The notes: generated from the sequence alone by a model not told the origin. 64,000 nt of DNA from Bacteroides sp. (GCA_020861095.1 JAJBTC010000199.1:1-64000), one strand, 5' to 3'. Shown: positions 16,421 to 26,822, counted from the first letter of the stretch. Translations and numbers: made by a program.

Positions 16421-18436
16421 ATGAAGAAACACCTATTAGCCTGCGCGGTCTGCTGCTTTTTCCTTTTGCCGGGGAAGGCACAGACAGAATCCCTGAACCA
16501 CAACTGGACATTCAGCAAAGGAGAACCCGATGCCGATCCTGTGACTGTGACCCTGCCCCATACCTGGAATGCCCTGGATGGTCAGGATGGAGGAGACGAC
16601 TACTACCGGGGCACCGGTTGGTACAGCAAACACGTATATTTTGACAAAGCAGACAGAAATTCCGAGATCTACCTGCGCTTTGGCGCTGTCAACCAGGCCA
16701 TGGAGCTATTTCTGAACGGAGAGAAGATCGGCGAACATTGGGGTGGCTATACGGCTTGTGCCTTTCACCTGTCGCCATCTATCCGCTACGGAGAAGACAA
16801 TCTCATTCAGGTGAAAGCAACGAATGCCGCGGAACTACCTGTAGCTCCGCTATCTGCCGATTTTACTTTTTTCGGTGGCATCGTCCGTGAAGTGCAGCTG
16901 ATCCGTAAGAATCCGGTGCATATCGCTTGTGACGATCACGCCTCTCCGGGAGTCTATCTGCGTCAGGAACGTGTTTCCGAAGAGCAGGCAGAGGTGACAG
17001 CAACAGCTAAAGTACGCAACGCGACCGCGAAAGATAAAACGATCACCGTGCGGTTTCTTCTGAAAGATGGCAGCGGAAATGTGGTACAGCAACAGGAAGC
17101 GCATACCCGGATCGCTGCGCATGCGCTTTCAGAGGTCAGCAGTGATTTCCTGATCCGGGAGCCTCATCTCTGGGACGGGCTGCGGGACCCTTATTTATAC
17201 AGTGTAGAGACTGTTTTGTATGAAGGCAAGAACGAAGCCGACCGGGTGGTACAACCGCTGGGACTACGCTATTTCTCCATAGATCCCGACAAAGGATTTT
17301 TGCTGAATGGTCGTTCTTATCCGTTGCGTGGAGTCGCCCTTCACGAAGAGCGTCCCGACAAAGGAAACGCGCTGAGCGATGCCGACCGCAAGGAAGATAT
17401 AGATATGCTGGTAGAAATGGGGTGCAACTACCTGCGTCTTTCTCATTACCAGCACGGGGATTTTACTTACAACTATCTCGACTCCCTGGGTATCATTTGC
17501 TGGACGGAGATCCCCCTGATCAACCGGATCTTAGATACGGAAGAGTTTGCCGCGAACTGCAAGCATCAGATGACCAGCCTGATCCGTCAGCAATACAACC
17601 ATCCTTCGGTGGTGGTGTGGGGAGTCTCCAATGAGATCAATTACCACAAAGGACCCGATCCGGTAAGTCTGATCCGGCAGATGCACGAACTGGTGGGGCG
17701 GGAAGATCCTACCCGTCCGTCTACCCTGGCAGCGATGTTCTCCGAGCGTCCGACCAACTTTATTACGGACGTCTATTCCAACAACCGCTACGATGGCTGG
17801 TACTACAACCGGGTAGAAGACATCGCCTCTTTCTTAGACAAGCTGCATGCGAAGTACCCCAACCGTGCCATTGGCATCAGTGAATACGGGGTAGGCGCAC
17901 ATCCTTTTCAGCACGAAGAGGGCATCCGCAAACCCAACGAAGGCGGTCACTGGCATCCCGAAGGTTTCCAGTGTCACTTTCACGAGTTCTATCTCAAATC
18001 CATCAACGAGCGTCCCTTTGTCTGGAGCACTTCCGTATGGGCGGCGTTTGACTTTGCCTGTGACAGCCGCAACGAAGGCAATCAGCCGGGCATCAACGAC
18101 AAAGGGCTTATCACACGCGATCGCCGGATCCGTAAAGATGCCTACTATTTCTACAAAGCCAACTGGAACCCCGATCCGATGGTCTATATCTGTGCCCGCC
18201 GCTTTATGAAGCGTACTGCTCCGCAGACTGCCGTCAAGCTCTATAGCAATGCGGAGGAAGTGATGCTGCTGCTCAACGGTGAAGAGGTGCCGCTGCAGAC
18301 AGAAGGCATGTGCGTCTGGCTTTCGCCGGAACTAACGCTTTGGGAAGGAGAGAATACGGTGACGGCTATTGCCCGCCATCGGGGAGTGGAATATAAAGAC
18401 GAAGTGATCTGGAATTATATAAATACAGGTTCATGA
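16421..18436 (+). CDS. GH2 glycoside hydrolase (beta-galactosidase-type), exported
   Basis: A 671-residue exported GH2 enzyme with signal peptide MKKHLLACAVCCFFLLPGKA. The order is the sugar-binding jelly roll (about 25-160), an immunoglobulin-like domain (about 165-280), and the TIM barrel (about 285-600). The acid/base is E405 in VSNEIN and the nucleophile is E488 in ISEYGVG. The C-terminal NDKGLITRDR segment is common in short Bacteroidetes GH2 beta-galactosidases. There is no lipobox, so a periplasmic exo-enzyme is likely. It follows the GH16 gene by 15 bases. Exact sugar specificity (galactoside, glucoside or glucuronide) cannot be read from the sequence. Confidence 0.88.
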   Translation: MKKHLLACAVCCFFLLPGKAQTESLNHNWTFSKGEPDADPVTVTLPHTWNALDGQDGGDDYYRGTGWYSKHVYFDKADRNSEIYLRFGAVNQAMELFLNGEKIGEHWGGYTACAFHLSPSIRYGEDNLIQVKATNAAELPVAPLSADFTFFGGIVREVQLIRKNPVHIACDDHASPGVYLRQERVSEEQAEVTATAKVRNATAKDKTITVRFLLKDGSGNVVQQQEAHTRIAAHALSEVSSDFLIREPHLWDGLRDPYLYSVETVLYEGKNEADRVVQPLGLRYFSIDPDKGFLLNGRSYPLRGVALHEERPDKGNALSDADRKEDIDMLVEMGCNYLRLSHYQHGDFTYNYLDSLGIICWTEIPLINRILDTEEFAANCKHQMTSLIRQQYNHPSVVVWGVSNEINYHKGPDPVSLIRQMHELVGREDPTRPSTLAAMFSERPTNFITDVYSNNRYDGWYYNRVEDIASFLDKLHAKYPNRAIGISEYGVGAHPFQHEEGIRKPNEGGHWHPEGFQCHFHEFYLKSINERPFVWSTSVWAAFDFACDSRNEGNQPGINDKGLITRDRRIRKDAYYFYKANWNPDPMVYICARRFMKRTAPQTAVKLYSNAEEVMLLLNGEEVPLQTEGMCVWLSPELTLWEGENTVTAIARHRGVEYKDEVIWNYINTGS

Positions 18437-18771
18437 TTAATTGTGTATATACGAATTGGGTAAACCGTAGAGACGCACGGCGTGCGTCTCAGCATACCGA
18501 ATGGGAAGGTATATATGATGCAGGCTGCTTTTGGGTTGGACCTGCATCGCGGAGACGCACGCTACCTATACGTGGAGACGTATACTTTTTATTGGACATA
18601 CATCGCAGAGACGCACGCCGTGCGTCTCTACAGGGTATCCCTTTCTCTGTAGACAAAGTAAGGGAGATTCATAGGGTGAGAAGATGTTTATAAATAATAT
18701 ACGTATCTCTACCAAACAATGGAATATAAAATATACAAGTAATTATATATACTTACCTTAAAATATAGATT
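18437..18771. repeat. Intergenic composite of palindromic repeats
   Basis: No gene. It holds a full palindrome copy at 18467-18493, a broken copy around 18548-18580, and an inverted full copy at 18605-18632. The stretch 18465-18506 matches the reverse complement of 50812-50853 at 41 of 42 positions. The whole composite, including the flank reading GGGTATCCCTTTCT after the last copy, appears again inverted at about 50735-50860. This suggests that the two-repeat unit, not just the single palindrome, is what spread. Confidence 0.8.
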
Positions 18772-20598
18772 ATGAAAAGTAAAACAAGACTTACCCTGTG
18801 GATGCTTTGCCTGCTGACTTGCTGGCTGGGGCTGACGCCTGTACAGGCACAGAGCAATCCCAACCTGGATCCGCTTATCCAGCATGTGTATGGCCGTGAG
18901 ACCACCTCTCTCAACGGCAACTGGAACTACCTGATCGATATGCTCGAAGTAGGCTATTACAACTACCGCCGCACGCCCGATCCGGATGGATTCTTCAAAG
19001 ATCCGAAAGTAGACAACATTACGGCTTACAAAGAGTATGATTTCGACTCGGCTCCGGTCATGAAGATCCCTTCCGACTGGAACACACAGAACGCGCAGCT
19101 CTTCTATTACGAAGGTACGGTATGGTTCAAACACAAATTCCTCTATACCCCTTCTGAGGCAGGCAACAGGGCTTATCTCTATTTCGGAGCCATCAATTAC
19201 GATTCCAAAGTCTATCTCAACGGCAAAAAAGTAGGCGAGCACATCGGTGGATACACTCCCTTCAATATGGAGGTGACCGATGTCCTAAAGGAAGGAGAGA
19301 ACTTCGTGGTGGTGAAGGTCGACAATAAACGATATGCCGAAGCCGTGCCTACGCTCAACTGCGACTGGTTCAACTACGGCGGTATCACCCGCGATGTGAT
19401 GCTGGTGGAAGTTCCGCAAACCTATATCCGGAGTTATAAGGTACAGCTTAAAAAAGGAAGCAAAGACCTGATCGCCGGATACGTGCAACTCGACGGGGAG
19501 CAGGCTTCGCAGAAGGTGACCATCGAAATACCTGCTCTGAAGGTAAAGAAAGAGATGGAGACAGACGAGAAGGGGTATGCGTCGTTCGAAGTGAAGGCAA
19601 AACCTGTATTGTGGTCTTCTTCGAATCCTCAACTGTATGATGTCCACCTGACAGTCGCCACAGACCGGGTGAATGATGAGATCGGATTCCGTACCATAGA
19701 GACCCGTGGACGGGAAATCCTGCTCAATGGCGAGCCTGTATTCCTGAAAGGGATCAGCATCCATGAAGAGGCCCCTTTCTATTCGGGACGTATCTGCAAC
19801 GAAGCGGAGAATCTGACCCTGCTCAACTGGGCACAGGAACTGGGTTGCAACTACGTACGTCTGGCCCACTATCCGCACAACGAGAAGATGGTGCGCATGG
19901 CAGAAAAGATGGGCTTTATGGTATGGTCGGAGATCCCGGTCTACTGGACCATCCAGTGGAACAATCCGGAGACGTATAAGAACGCGCACAATCAGCTTAC
20001 CGAGATGATCGAACGGGACCAGAACCGGGCCGCGGTGGTGATCTGGTCCATTGCCAATGAGACCCCACACGGTGAGGCGCGTGACCGCTTCCTCTCCGAC
20101 CTGTCGAAGTCCGCCCGTGCCCAGGACGATACCCGCCTCATCAGTATGGCGATGGAGCGTTCCGACAAATCGCCTACGCTGCTTTCTATCCAGGACAAAA
20201 TGAGTGACTATGTAGATATCATCTCCTGCAACCAGTATGTGGGTTGGTACGACGGTCTGAACGAAAAGATAGATCGCGTGAGCTGGGAAGTAGATTATGA
20301 AAAACCGTTGATGCTGAGTGAATTCGGCGGTGGAGCTGTCGCCGGATACCACGGAGACAACGATCAGATCTGGACCGAAGAGTACCAGGCGGAACTGTAT
20401 CGCAAGACACTGAAAATGATCGACGAACGCATGAGCCCGGTGGCAGGGATCTCTCCCTGGATCCTGATGGATTTCCGTTCGCCCCGCAGACTGTTGCCTG
20501 GCATACAGGACGGATTCAACCGCAAAGGACTGATCTCCAACCGGGGAGAGAAGAAGATCTCCTTTGATGTCCTGCAGGAGTGGTATCGCCATAAATAA
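18772..20598 (+). CDS. GH2 glycoside hydrolase (beta-glucuronidase/galactosidase-type), exported
   Basis: A 608-residue exported GH2 enzyme. Its signal peptide ends near TPVQAQS. The N-terminal jelly roll (about 45-215) is followed by an immunoglobulin-like domain and the barrel (about 305-600). The acid/base is E430 in SIANETP and the nucleophile E517 in LSEFGGG. Near the end FNRKGL holds an N-x-K pair (N583, K585), the position that binds the carboxylate in beta-glucuronidases, but similar NxK segments also occur in other GH2 enzymes, including the previous gene, so this is only a hint. It is separated from the GH16-GH2 pair by repeats and from SusC by another repeat cluster. Confidence 0.87.
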   Translation: MKSKTRLTLWMLCLLTCWLGLTPVQAQSNPNLDPLIQHVYGRETTSLNGNWNYLIDMLEVGYYNYRRTPDPDGFFKDPKVDNITAYKEYDFDSAPVMKIPSDWNTQNAQLFYYEGTVWFKHKFLYTPSEAGNRAYLYFGAINYDSKVYLNGKKVGEHIGGYTPFNMEVTDVLKEGENFVVVKVDNKRYAEAVPTLNCDWFNYGGITRDVMLVEVPQTYIRSYKVQLKKGSKDLIAGYVQLDGEQASQKVTIEIPALKVKKEMETDEKGYASFEVKAKPVLWSSSNPQLYDVHLTVATDRVNDEIGFRTIETRGREILLNGEPVFLKGISIHEEAPFYSGRICNEAENLTLLNWAQELGCNYVRLAHYPHNEKMVRMAEKMGFMVWSEIPVYWTIQWNNPETYKNAHNQLTEMIERDQNRAAVVIWSIANETPHGEARDRFLSDLSKSARAQDDTRLISMAMERSDKSPTLLSIQDKMSDYVDIISCNQYVGWYDGLNEKIDRVSWEVDYEKPLMLSEFGGGAVAGYHGDNDQIWTEEYQAELYRKTLKMIDERMSPVAGISPWILMDFRSPRRLLPGIQDGFNRKGLISNRGEKKISFDVLQEWYRHK

Positions 20599-20968
20599 CT
20601 ATTGCTATACAGGAAGATCGCATCAGGAGTATGAGTTTCTTTTAAAGGAGGTATGTCTTAGACGCGGAGGTCGGATACAGAACAGTAGGTTACCGGATGT
20701 ATACCGGGCATATAGTGTCGTTGGACGCACACCGCGGAGACGCACGCCGTGCATCTCGTATGTTTGCCTATGAGATTTGTCTATTGAAGTTTTACAGATA
20801 TATGCTTTCTGTATTTTCAATCGTAAATCGTAAATCGTCCAATCGTAAATCTCTTTGCGTCTCTACAGGAGGATTGGATATTCATGGGATCTGAAAAGGA
20901 ATTTCTGAAAGACTGGTGCGGTTGCACTATATACTATAATCAATTAGTAACCCTAAAAAATAATATGT
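20599..20968. repeat. Intergenic repeat cluster before SusC
   Basis: No gene. It holds a palindromic repeat copy at 20733-20760 (GGAGACGCACGCCGTGCATC), several tandem ATCGTAAATC units at 20819-20850, and directly after them a half palindrome TTTGCGTCTCTACAGG (20854-20869). This is the same pairing of ATCGTAAATC units with TAGAGACGC as in the gap at 2170-2504, but inverted. The SusC promoter is probably near 20930-20950; I see no clear consensus. Confidence 0.7.
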
Positions 20969-23900
20969 ATGAAAAAAGTATCACATCTGTGTCTGTTTTT
21001 CCTCACGTTGCTGCTGGGCTTTCCCGGTATGCAGGTATGGGGAAACACAGAAGATAGCCAGTCTCTTCACACATCGGCAGCCCAACAGCAAAGCCGTACG
21101 GTGACGGGAACTGTCATTGACGAAAGGAGTGACGAACCGCTGATCGGGGTGAATGTGATGGTACGTGGAGCGTCCACGGGAACCATTACAGACCTGGACG
21201 GAAATTTCACTCTCTCCGTAGCCGGAAATCATCCGGTACTGGTGGTTTCCTATATGGGATATGTGACCCAGAATGTAAATGTAACCTCGGACCGACTGAC
21301 CATCAAACTGGCGGAAGATGCCATGAGACTGGACGAAGTGGTGGTCGTAGGCTACGGTGTACAGAAGAAGAGCCTGATCACAGGAGCGATTGCATCGGTG
21401 AAAGGAAGTGACCTGGAGATGACCGGTATCATGCGTGCCGACGATGCCCTGCAGGGAAAGACTCCCGGGGTACAGGTGATCGCCAACAGCGGACAGCCCG
21501 GTACCGCCATGACTGTGCGCATCCGTGGGGTCGGAACCAACGGTACGGCACAGCCGATCTATATCGTGGATGGTATGGCGGTAGGAGACATCGAATACCT
21601 GAATCCCGCCGATATCGAATCCATCGAAGTATTGAAGGATGCCGCCTCGGCTGCTATCTACGGTGCCCGCGGGGGCAACGGAGTGATCTTAGTCACTACC
21701 AAGAAAGGGAGCGAAGGACGGGTAGCCGTTACTGCCAATTACTCCTACGGTATCCAGAATCTGGCACGTAAAGTCAATGTGTTGAACGCCAGAGAATATT
21801 GCATCATACAGAACGAAGCGGCCCGCAACGGTGGTCAGCCGCTGCCTTTCACAGAAGCACAGATCGCTCAATACAACAAGGGAACCGACTGGCAGGAAGC
21901 CGTGCTCTACCGCAACGCGCCTACCCAACAGGCACAGATCACTGTATCCGGTGGAGACGCGAAGTCTTCTTTCCTGACCTCTGCTTCCTACTTTACCCAG
22001 GACGGTATCCTCGCCAAAGGAAAATCCAACTTCAACCGTTTCACGATCAACCTCAAAGCAGACCGTAAATTCTTCAACGACCGTCTGACCATCGGTGAGA
22101 ATGTATCCATCTCCCGTGTGGAGCGTCAGTCGGTCACCCAGAACAGCCTCACCGCCGGTCCGCTGGTAGGCGCACTCAATATGGACCCGCTGACCCCGGT
22201 CTATGATCCCTACAATCCCGATCCGCTCTACGGAGGTTTCGGTGTATCTGAATATGTATCTCAGGAGGTAGTCAACCCGGTGGCGCGTATCCACTTCTCA
22301 CACGGCAACTCCAACTACATGAAACTGATCGGTGGAGTGTTTGCGGAACTGAGACTCTTCAAAGATTTTAAATTCCGCTCTACCGTAGGTACGGAGCGTA
22401 CCTGGGAAGTTTCCTATGGCTATTCTCCGATCTATCGCCTCAACTCCACCACAGGCAATACGACCGCCAACGGAGCCAGCCAGAGCATGGAAAACACCTG
22501 GTCCATGAGTTACGAAAATGTATTGGACTGGGCACATATCTATGGCGCGCACAATGTATCGGCACTGATCGGTACTTCGTACATCGATCGTTCGGCTACG
22601 TTTATGTCGGGAAACCGCAACGACCTGATGATCGACGATGAGAAGTATGCCTACCTGAGTATGGCCACCTCTACTACGCCCGGCGTATCCGGAGGGATGC
22701 GCAACCCGTCCCGTCTGTTGTCTTACTTCGGGCGTGTCAACTATTCCTACGACGACCGCTACATGATGACCTTCACCCTGCGTCGCGACGGCTCTTCCCG
22801 CTTCGGAGCGGACAATCGGTTCAGTACCTTCCCTTCCGTATCTGTGGGTTGGAACCTCACCAATGAGCAGTTCCTGCGCACACCCAACTGGCTCAATTCG
22901 CTGAAACTGCGCGCCAGCTGGGGACAGAACGGTAATGAGAATATCAACGACTTCCAGCACCTCTCTACCATCTCTACCTACGGACTCGGATATGCCTTTG
23001 GCAGCCAGCTTCCACTCGAAGGGGTCGCTACCGGAGCCGCGCCTACCAAAGTGCTCAACCCGGGACTGAAGTGGGAGACGATCGAACAGACCAACGTGGG
23101 GGTAGATGTGGTTCTCTTCAACGCCGTTACTTTGAATCTGGACTATTACCGCAAGACTACCAAAGACCTGCTGCTTACCTCCCCGACACCGCTGTTCCTG
23201 GGAAATACCTTCCCGACCATGAATGCCGGTTCGGTACGCAACGAAGGGTTCGAGGCGTTTGTCAGCTGGAAGAAACGGATCAATAAACTGGACGTCACCC
23301 TGAGCGGGAATATGGCTTACAACAAAAACGAGGTGACACACGTGGGTACCTATACCGGTTTTGTGGCGGGCAGCACCATACAGGGCATGACGGGTGCGGT
23401 GACCCGCATGGAAAAAGGCTATCCGATGGCGTATTTCTGGGGCTACAAGACCCAGGGCATTTTCCAGAACCAGGACGAGATCAATGCCTATATCCATGTA
23501 GACGAGAACGGCAACAAAGCCCTCATCCAACCCAACGCCAGACCGGGGGATTTCCGTTTCCAGGATACCAACGGCGACGGTGTGATCGATGACAACGACC
23601 GGGTGAACCTGGGCAATCCCTATCCGGATGTGACCTACGGGCTGAACCTCAACCTGGAATACCGCGGATTTGATCTGACGGTCAACACCAGCGGTACCAT
23701 CGGCAACAAGATATTCAGCGTACTGCGTCGGATGGACCTGCCGATGAGCAACTACCAGTCGTGGGCACTCGATCGCTGGCACGGTGAGGGAACTTCCAAC
23801 AGCATCCCCCGTGTCACCACCAACGACACCAACCAGTCCTGGAGCCGCCCTTCCGATTTCCATGTGAAAGACGGAAGCTATTTCCGCATCCGTAACGTGA

Positions 23901-24103
23901 TGGTCGGATATACCACCCGTGCCCTGAGAAACTACTACATCCAGAGCGTGCGTGTCTACGCCGCGGTGAACAATCTCTATACCTTTACCAGATACGAAGG
24001 CTTCGATCCGGAGATCGGTGGGGGTGTATTGAGTACGGGAGTAGATACGGGTGTATACCCTCATCCGCGTACGGTATCTTTTGGTATAAACGTCAGCTTC
24101 TGA
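20969..24103 (+). CDS. SusC-like TonB-dependent outer-membrane receptor (first locus)
   Basis: A 1044-residue oligosaccharide importer. After the signal peptide (ending near GMQVWGN) comes the carboxypeptidase-D-like domain (about 42-120, VTGTVIDERSDEPLIGVNVM), then a TonB box-like DEVVVVGYG, the plug domain (about 125-230) with DDALQGKTPGVQV and VDGMAVGDIEYLNP, and a long beta-barrel ending in the aromatic SFGINVSF. It forms a complex with the SusD gene 21 bases downstream and needs TonB energy. The neighbours (GH16, GH128) suggest that it takes up beta-1,3-linked glucan fragments; this is inference from context. Confidence 0.95.
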   Translation: MKKVSHLCLFFLTLLLGFPGMQVWGNTEDSQSLHTSAAQQQSRTVTGTVIDERSDEPLIGVNVMVRGASTGTITDLDGNFTLSVAGNHPVLVVSYMGYVTQNVNVTSDRLTIKLAEDAMRLDEVVVVGYGVQKKSLITGAIASVKGSDLEMTGIMRADDALQGKTPGVQVIANSGQPGTAMTVRIRGVGTNGTAQPIYIVDGMAVGDIEYLNPADIESIEVLKDAASAAIYGARGGNGVILVTTKKGSEGRVAVTANYSYGIQNLARKVNVLNAREYCIIQNEAARNGGQPLPFTEAQIAQYNKGTDWQEAVLYRNAPTQQAQITVSGGDAKSSFLTSASYFTQDGILAKGKSNFNRFTINLKADRKFFNDRLTIGENVSISRVERQSVTQNSLTAGPLVGALNMDPLTPVYDPYNPDPLYGGFGVSEYVSQEVVNPVARIHFSHGNSNYMKLIGGVFAELRLFKDFKFRSTVGTERTWEVSYGYSPIYRLNSTTGNTTANGASQSMENTWSMSYENVLDWAHIYGAHNVSALIGTSYIDRSATFMSGNRNDLMIDDEKYAYLSMATSTTPGVSGGMRNPSRLLSYFGRVNYSYDDRYMMTFTLRRDGSSRFGADNRFSTFPSVSVGWNLTNEQFLRTPNWLNSLKLRASWGQNGNENINDFQHLSTISTYGLGYAFGSQLPLEGVATGAAPTKVLNPGLKWETIEQTNVGVDVVLFNAVTLNLDYYRKTTKDLLLTSPTPLFLGNTFPTMNAGSVRNEGFEAFVSWKKRINKLDVTLSGNMAYNKNEVTHVGTYTGFVAGSTIQGMTGAVTRMEKGYPMAYFWGYKTQGIFQNQDEINAYIHVDENGNKALIQPNARPGDFRFQDTNGDGVIDDNDRVNLGNPYPDVTYGLNLNLEYRGFDLTVNTSGTIGNKIFSVLRRMDLPMSNYQSWALDRWHGEGTSNSIPRVTTNDTNQSWSRPSDFHVKDGSYFRIRNVMVGYTTRALRNYYIQSVRVYAAVNNLYTFTRYEGFDPEIGGGVLSTGVDTGVYPHPRTVSFGINVSF

Positions 24104-24124
24104 TAAAAAATAAATTTTGTCCAT

Positions 24125-25777
24125 ATGAAACGAAATCATATATATCCTTTTCTGATCGGTGCCGCACTGCTGCTTCCTGTGACCGGCTGCAACGATCTGC
24201 TCGATCTGGATCCGCCGATGACCCAGGTAACCGATAATTTCTACCGGAACCAGGAAGAGGCTTTTCAGGGCCTTACCGCGGCCTATAATATACTGGCATG
24301 GAGCGCCCCAAGTACAGCTTCGGGCAGTCCGCAGAACTGTGCGTTCGAAGTCGTAAGCGAGATCCTGAGCGATGCCTGCTACGCGGGCGGTGCCAATGCC
24401 AATGACATACCCACGACCGTGCGTCTGCAACGGTTCCAGACCCAGGTGACCGATCCGGCACCGGAAGCGCTGTGGAACAAATACTTTGCGGGTATCTACC
24501 GTTGCAACCAGTTGCTCGAACGGATAGACGATATCCCTTTCACTGATGAAGAACTTCGTCCGCTCTACAAAGCGGAAGCTCTCTTCCTGCGTGCCAATTA
24601 TTACTTCGATCTCGTACGTCTTTTCGGGAATGTACCGTTGATCCTGCGCCCCATCACTCCGGCAGACTATGCCCAGGTACAGGAAAAACCCGAAGTGATC
24701 TACGGACAGATCGCCGAAGACCTGATGGCAGCTATTACCATGAAGAATGAAGGTGGCAACACCGTGCTTCCCCGCTCGGCAGTAGTCCTGGCGGGAGAAG
24801 ACAAAGGACGTGTCAACAAAGCAGCCGCACAAGGATTGCTGGCACGGGTATTCCTTTACTATACGGGATACTACAACCAGCCGCAACTGCCGGGAGTATC
24901 CGCAGAGGAGGTACTGACACAGGTGCGGGATGCGATAGACAACAGCGGTCATAGCCTGATGGCAAACGGATACGACAAAGCCGCCGTGGCAGATGCCGGG
25001 GTATCCCCGCTGTTCAGCGTGGCCAACAAGAACAATGTGGAAGGAGTCTTTGAGATCCAGTATACCAGCCTCTCCAAATGGGGCGACTGGGGCAACCGTC
25101 AGGGATGTATGGGCAACCAGGCCATTATCCTCTGGGGAATGCGTGATGTTAGTGGCAAATATGCCGCCGGCTGGTCGTTTGCTCCGGTCAGCGAAAGACT
25201 CTTCAACCGGTTCGACCCGGCTGACCCGCGCCGCCTTGCTACCTTCATCAATGCCAATCCGGCCAGCGGAGACAACGACGGTGAGGGACTCAACTACACC
25301 GTTGGTTTCCAGAATACAGGCTACTTCTGCCGCAAGTTCGCGCCCTTGTCTGCCAACAATGCGGCAGCAGGTTCGCGTGAGTTGAACTACCCCAACAACT
25401 ACCCCCTGATCCGCTTTGCCGATGTATTGCTGATGGGTGCCGAGCTGGAATTGCTGTATGGCGATAAGGCGCGCGCGCTGGCCCACTACAAAGCCGTACG
25501 CGAACGTGCCCTGGGAGCCGGTAGTGTCACTACCACCCAGTCTCAACTCACCCTGGAGATGATAGACAACGAACGTATCTACGAACTTTCCCTGGAAGGG
25601 CATCGCTACTGGGACATCCTTCGTCGCGGTCAGGACTATGCGGAAAGTGTGTTGAGCAATGGCGAACAGGGCGAATTTGCCGTGACCTACAACCGGCTGC
25701 GCGCGGGGCTGATGCCTATTCCGCAGTACGAGATCACGCAATCCAAGGGATCGCTGGAACAGAATCCCGGTTATTAA
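24125..25777 (+). CDS. SusD-like surface glycan-binding lipoprotein (first locus)
   Basis: A 550-residue SusD/RagB-family lipoprotein. The lipobox VTGC is followed by NDLLDLDPP, acidic residues that agree with export to the cell surface. The N-terminal TPR-like half includes YRNQEEAFQGLTAAYN and YRCNQLLERID, and the C-terminal half contains the typical NNYPLIRFADVLLMGAEL and RIYELSLEGHRYWDI and ends with IPQYEITQSKGSLEQNPGY. It caps the SusC barrel and captures oligosaccharides. Spacing of 21 bases after SusC and 19 before the next gene supports one operon. Confidence 0.95.
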   Translation: MKRNHIYPFLIGAALLLPVTGCNDLLDLDPPMTQVTDNFYRNQEEAFQGLTAAYNILAWSAPSTASGSPQNCAFEVVSEILSDACYAGGANANDIPTTVRLQRFQTQVTDPAPEALWNKYFAGIYRCNQLLERIDDIPFTDEELRPLYKAEALFLRANYYFDLVRLFGNVPLILRPITPADYAQVQEKPEVIYGQIAEDLMAAITMKNEGGNTVLPRSAVVLAGEDKGRVNKAAAQGLLARVFLYYTGYYNQPQLPGVSAEEVLTQVRDAIDNSGHSLMANGYDKAAVADAGVSPLFSVANKNNVEGVFEIQYTSLSKWGDWGNRQGCMGNQAIILWGMRDVSGKYAAGWSFAPVSERLFNRFDPADPRRLATFINANPASGDNDGEGLNYTVGFQNTGYFCRKFAPLSANNAAAGSRELNYPNNYPLIRFADVLLMGAELELLYGDKARALAHYKAVRERALGAGSVTTTQSQLTLEMIDNERIYELSLEGHRYWDILRRGQDYAESVLSNGEQGEFAVTYNRLRAGLMPIPQYEITQSKGSLEQNPGY

Positions 25778-25796
25778 TTTCTAATGGAATATACGT

Positions 25797-26810
25797 ATGA
25801 AAACCTATAAATTCTTCTATCTGTTGGGGCTGTCACTGCTTGTGTGGAGCAGCTGTACGCCGGACGACCGTTCCGGACTGGAGGAGCAGATCACCGATCT
25901 GAAGATCATCATTCTGCCCGGTGAAGTCGCCAATACCTATACATTCAAGACCGTTCCGGAAGAGGTGATCGGATTCTGGGACCTCGGCAACGGAGCTACG
26001 GCGGAAGGGGTGAGTTCGGCTACCGGTGAATATCCTTTCCCGGGCAACTATACCGTTACCCTGGAAGCATTCGGTCAGGGAGGGAAAACCAATACCGTGA
26101 CTACCGTATTGCCTGTGGTAAACAGTAACTTTGAGTTGCTGAGCGATCCTATCTATGAAATGCTCACCGGAGGGATCAACAATCCCGAAGGCAAGACCTG
26201 GGTGGTGGACTCTCTCTTGCCCGGGCATCTCATCAAGAATCCGCAAAACGGTGGCAACGGCGACTGGGCGGCGGCTCCTGCCGGATACCTCAACCGGGCC
26301 AACAACAAGACCGGTGGAGGTATGTATGACGATGAGATCACCTTCAAACTCACGGATACCGACGGACCTGCGTTTATCTACAACAACCACGGTAGCTCCT
26401 GTGCAGCATCCAACAATATCTCTTCGGGCAATCCCGGTGCGGGATCGGGGATCTATTCCTTGTTGGTTGCGGACAGGTCGTGGAGAGTGTCCCATTCTCA
26501 GGTGGTCTCTTCCCTGCTTCCCGGCGGGTGTGGCGACTATATTGTCAACTGTATCCCGCCCGAGAATATGACCTGGACCATCATCAAAGACGGAGCAGGC
26601 AACTATACCCTGAACCTGCCCAAAACGGCAGATGGCAACGGAGGATTCCTCTTCTACTTTACCGACTGGAGCGCTCCCTATCAGATCAAGTCCATCACTC
26701 CCGACAAGATGGTGGTATGGAAAAGTTGTACCGACGGAGCTACCCGGCAGATCGTCATGATCCGCAAAGGATACATCGACCCGGAGGCGCTGCCCGAACC
26801 GGCTAATTAA
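25797..26810 (+). CDS. PKD-domain surface lipoprotein, probable glycan-binding protein
   Basis: A 337-residue lipoprotein with lipobox WSSC followed by TPDDR, which suits surface exposure. Residues about 45-110 look like a PKD domain (FWDLGNGATAEG and GNYTVTLEAFGQGG). The C-terminal 200 residues form a beta-rich domain with several aromatic residues (YDDEITFKLTD, FYFTDWSAPYQI, MVVWKSC) that could bind sugar. Its place right after SusD is that of a surface glycan-binding protein of the SusE/F type. I do not recognise a specific Pfam family for the C-terminal part; binding of a beta-glucan is an inference. Confidence 0.75.
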   Translation: MKTYKFFYLLGLSLLVWSSCTPDDRSGLEEQITDLKIIILPGEVANTYTFKTVPEEVIGFWDLGNGATAEGVSSATGEYPFPGNYTVTLEAFGQGGKTNTVTTVLPVVNSNFELLSDPIYEMLTGGINNPEGKTWVVDSLLPGHLIKNPQNGGNGDWAAAPAGYLNRANNKTGGGMYDDEITFKLTDTDGPAFIYNNHGSSCAASNNISSGNPGAGSGIYSLLVADRSWRVSHSQVVSSLLPGGCGDYIVNCIPPENMTWTIIKDGAGNYTLNLPKTADGNGGFLFYFTDWSAPYQIKSITPDKMVVWKSCTDGATRQIVMIRKGYIDPEALPEPAN

Positions 26811-26822
26811 TGTTTAATACAG

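Noticed and set aside
18437-18771. Attachment sites of an integrative element
   Set aside because: The repeats here are one of about ten dispersed copies, and no integrase or tRNA is near.
22298-25741. A 1147-codon open frame on the minus strand across SusC and SusD
   Set aside because: It lies entirely opposite two well-supported SusC/SusD genes, has no recognisable domain and reads as low-quality sequence; it arises from the codon use of the sense genes.
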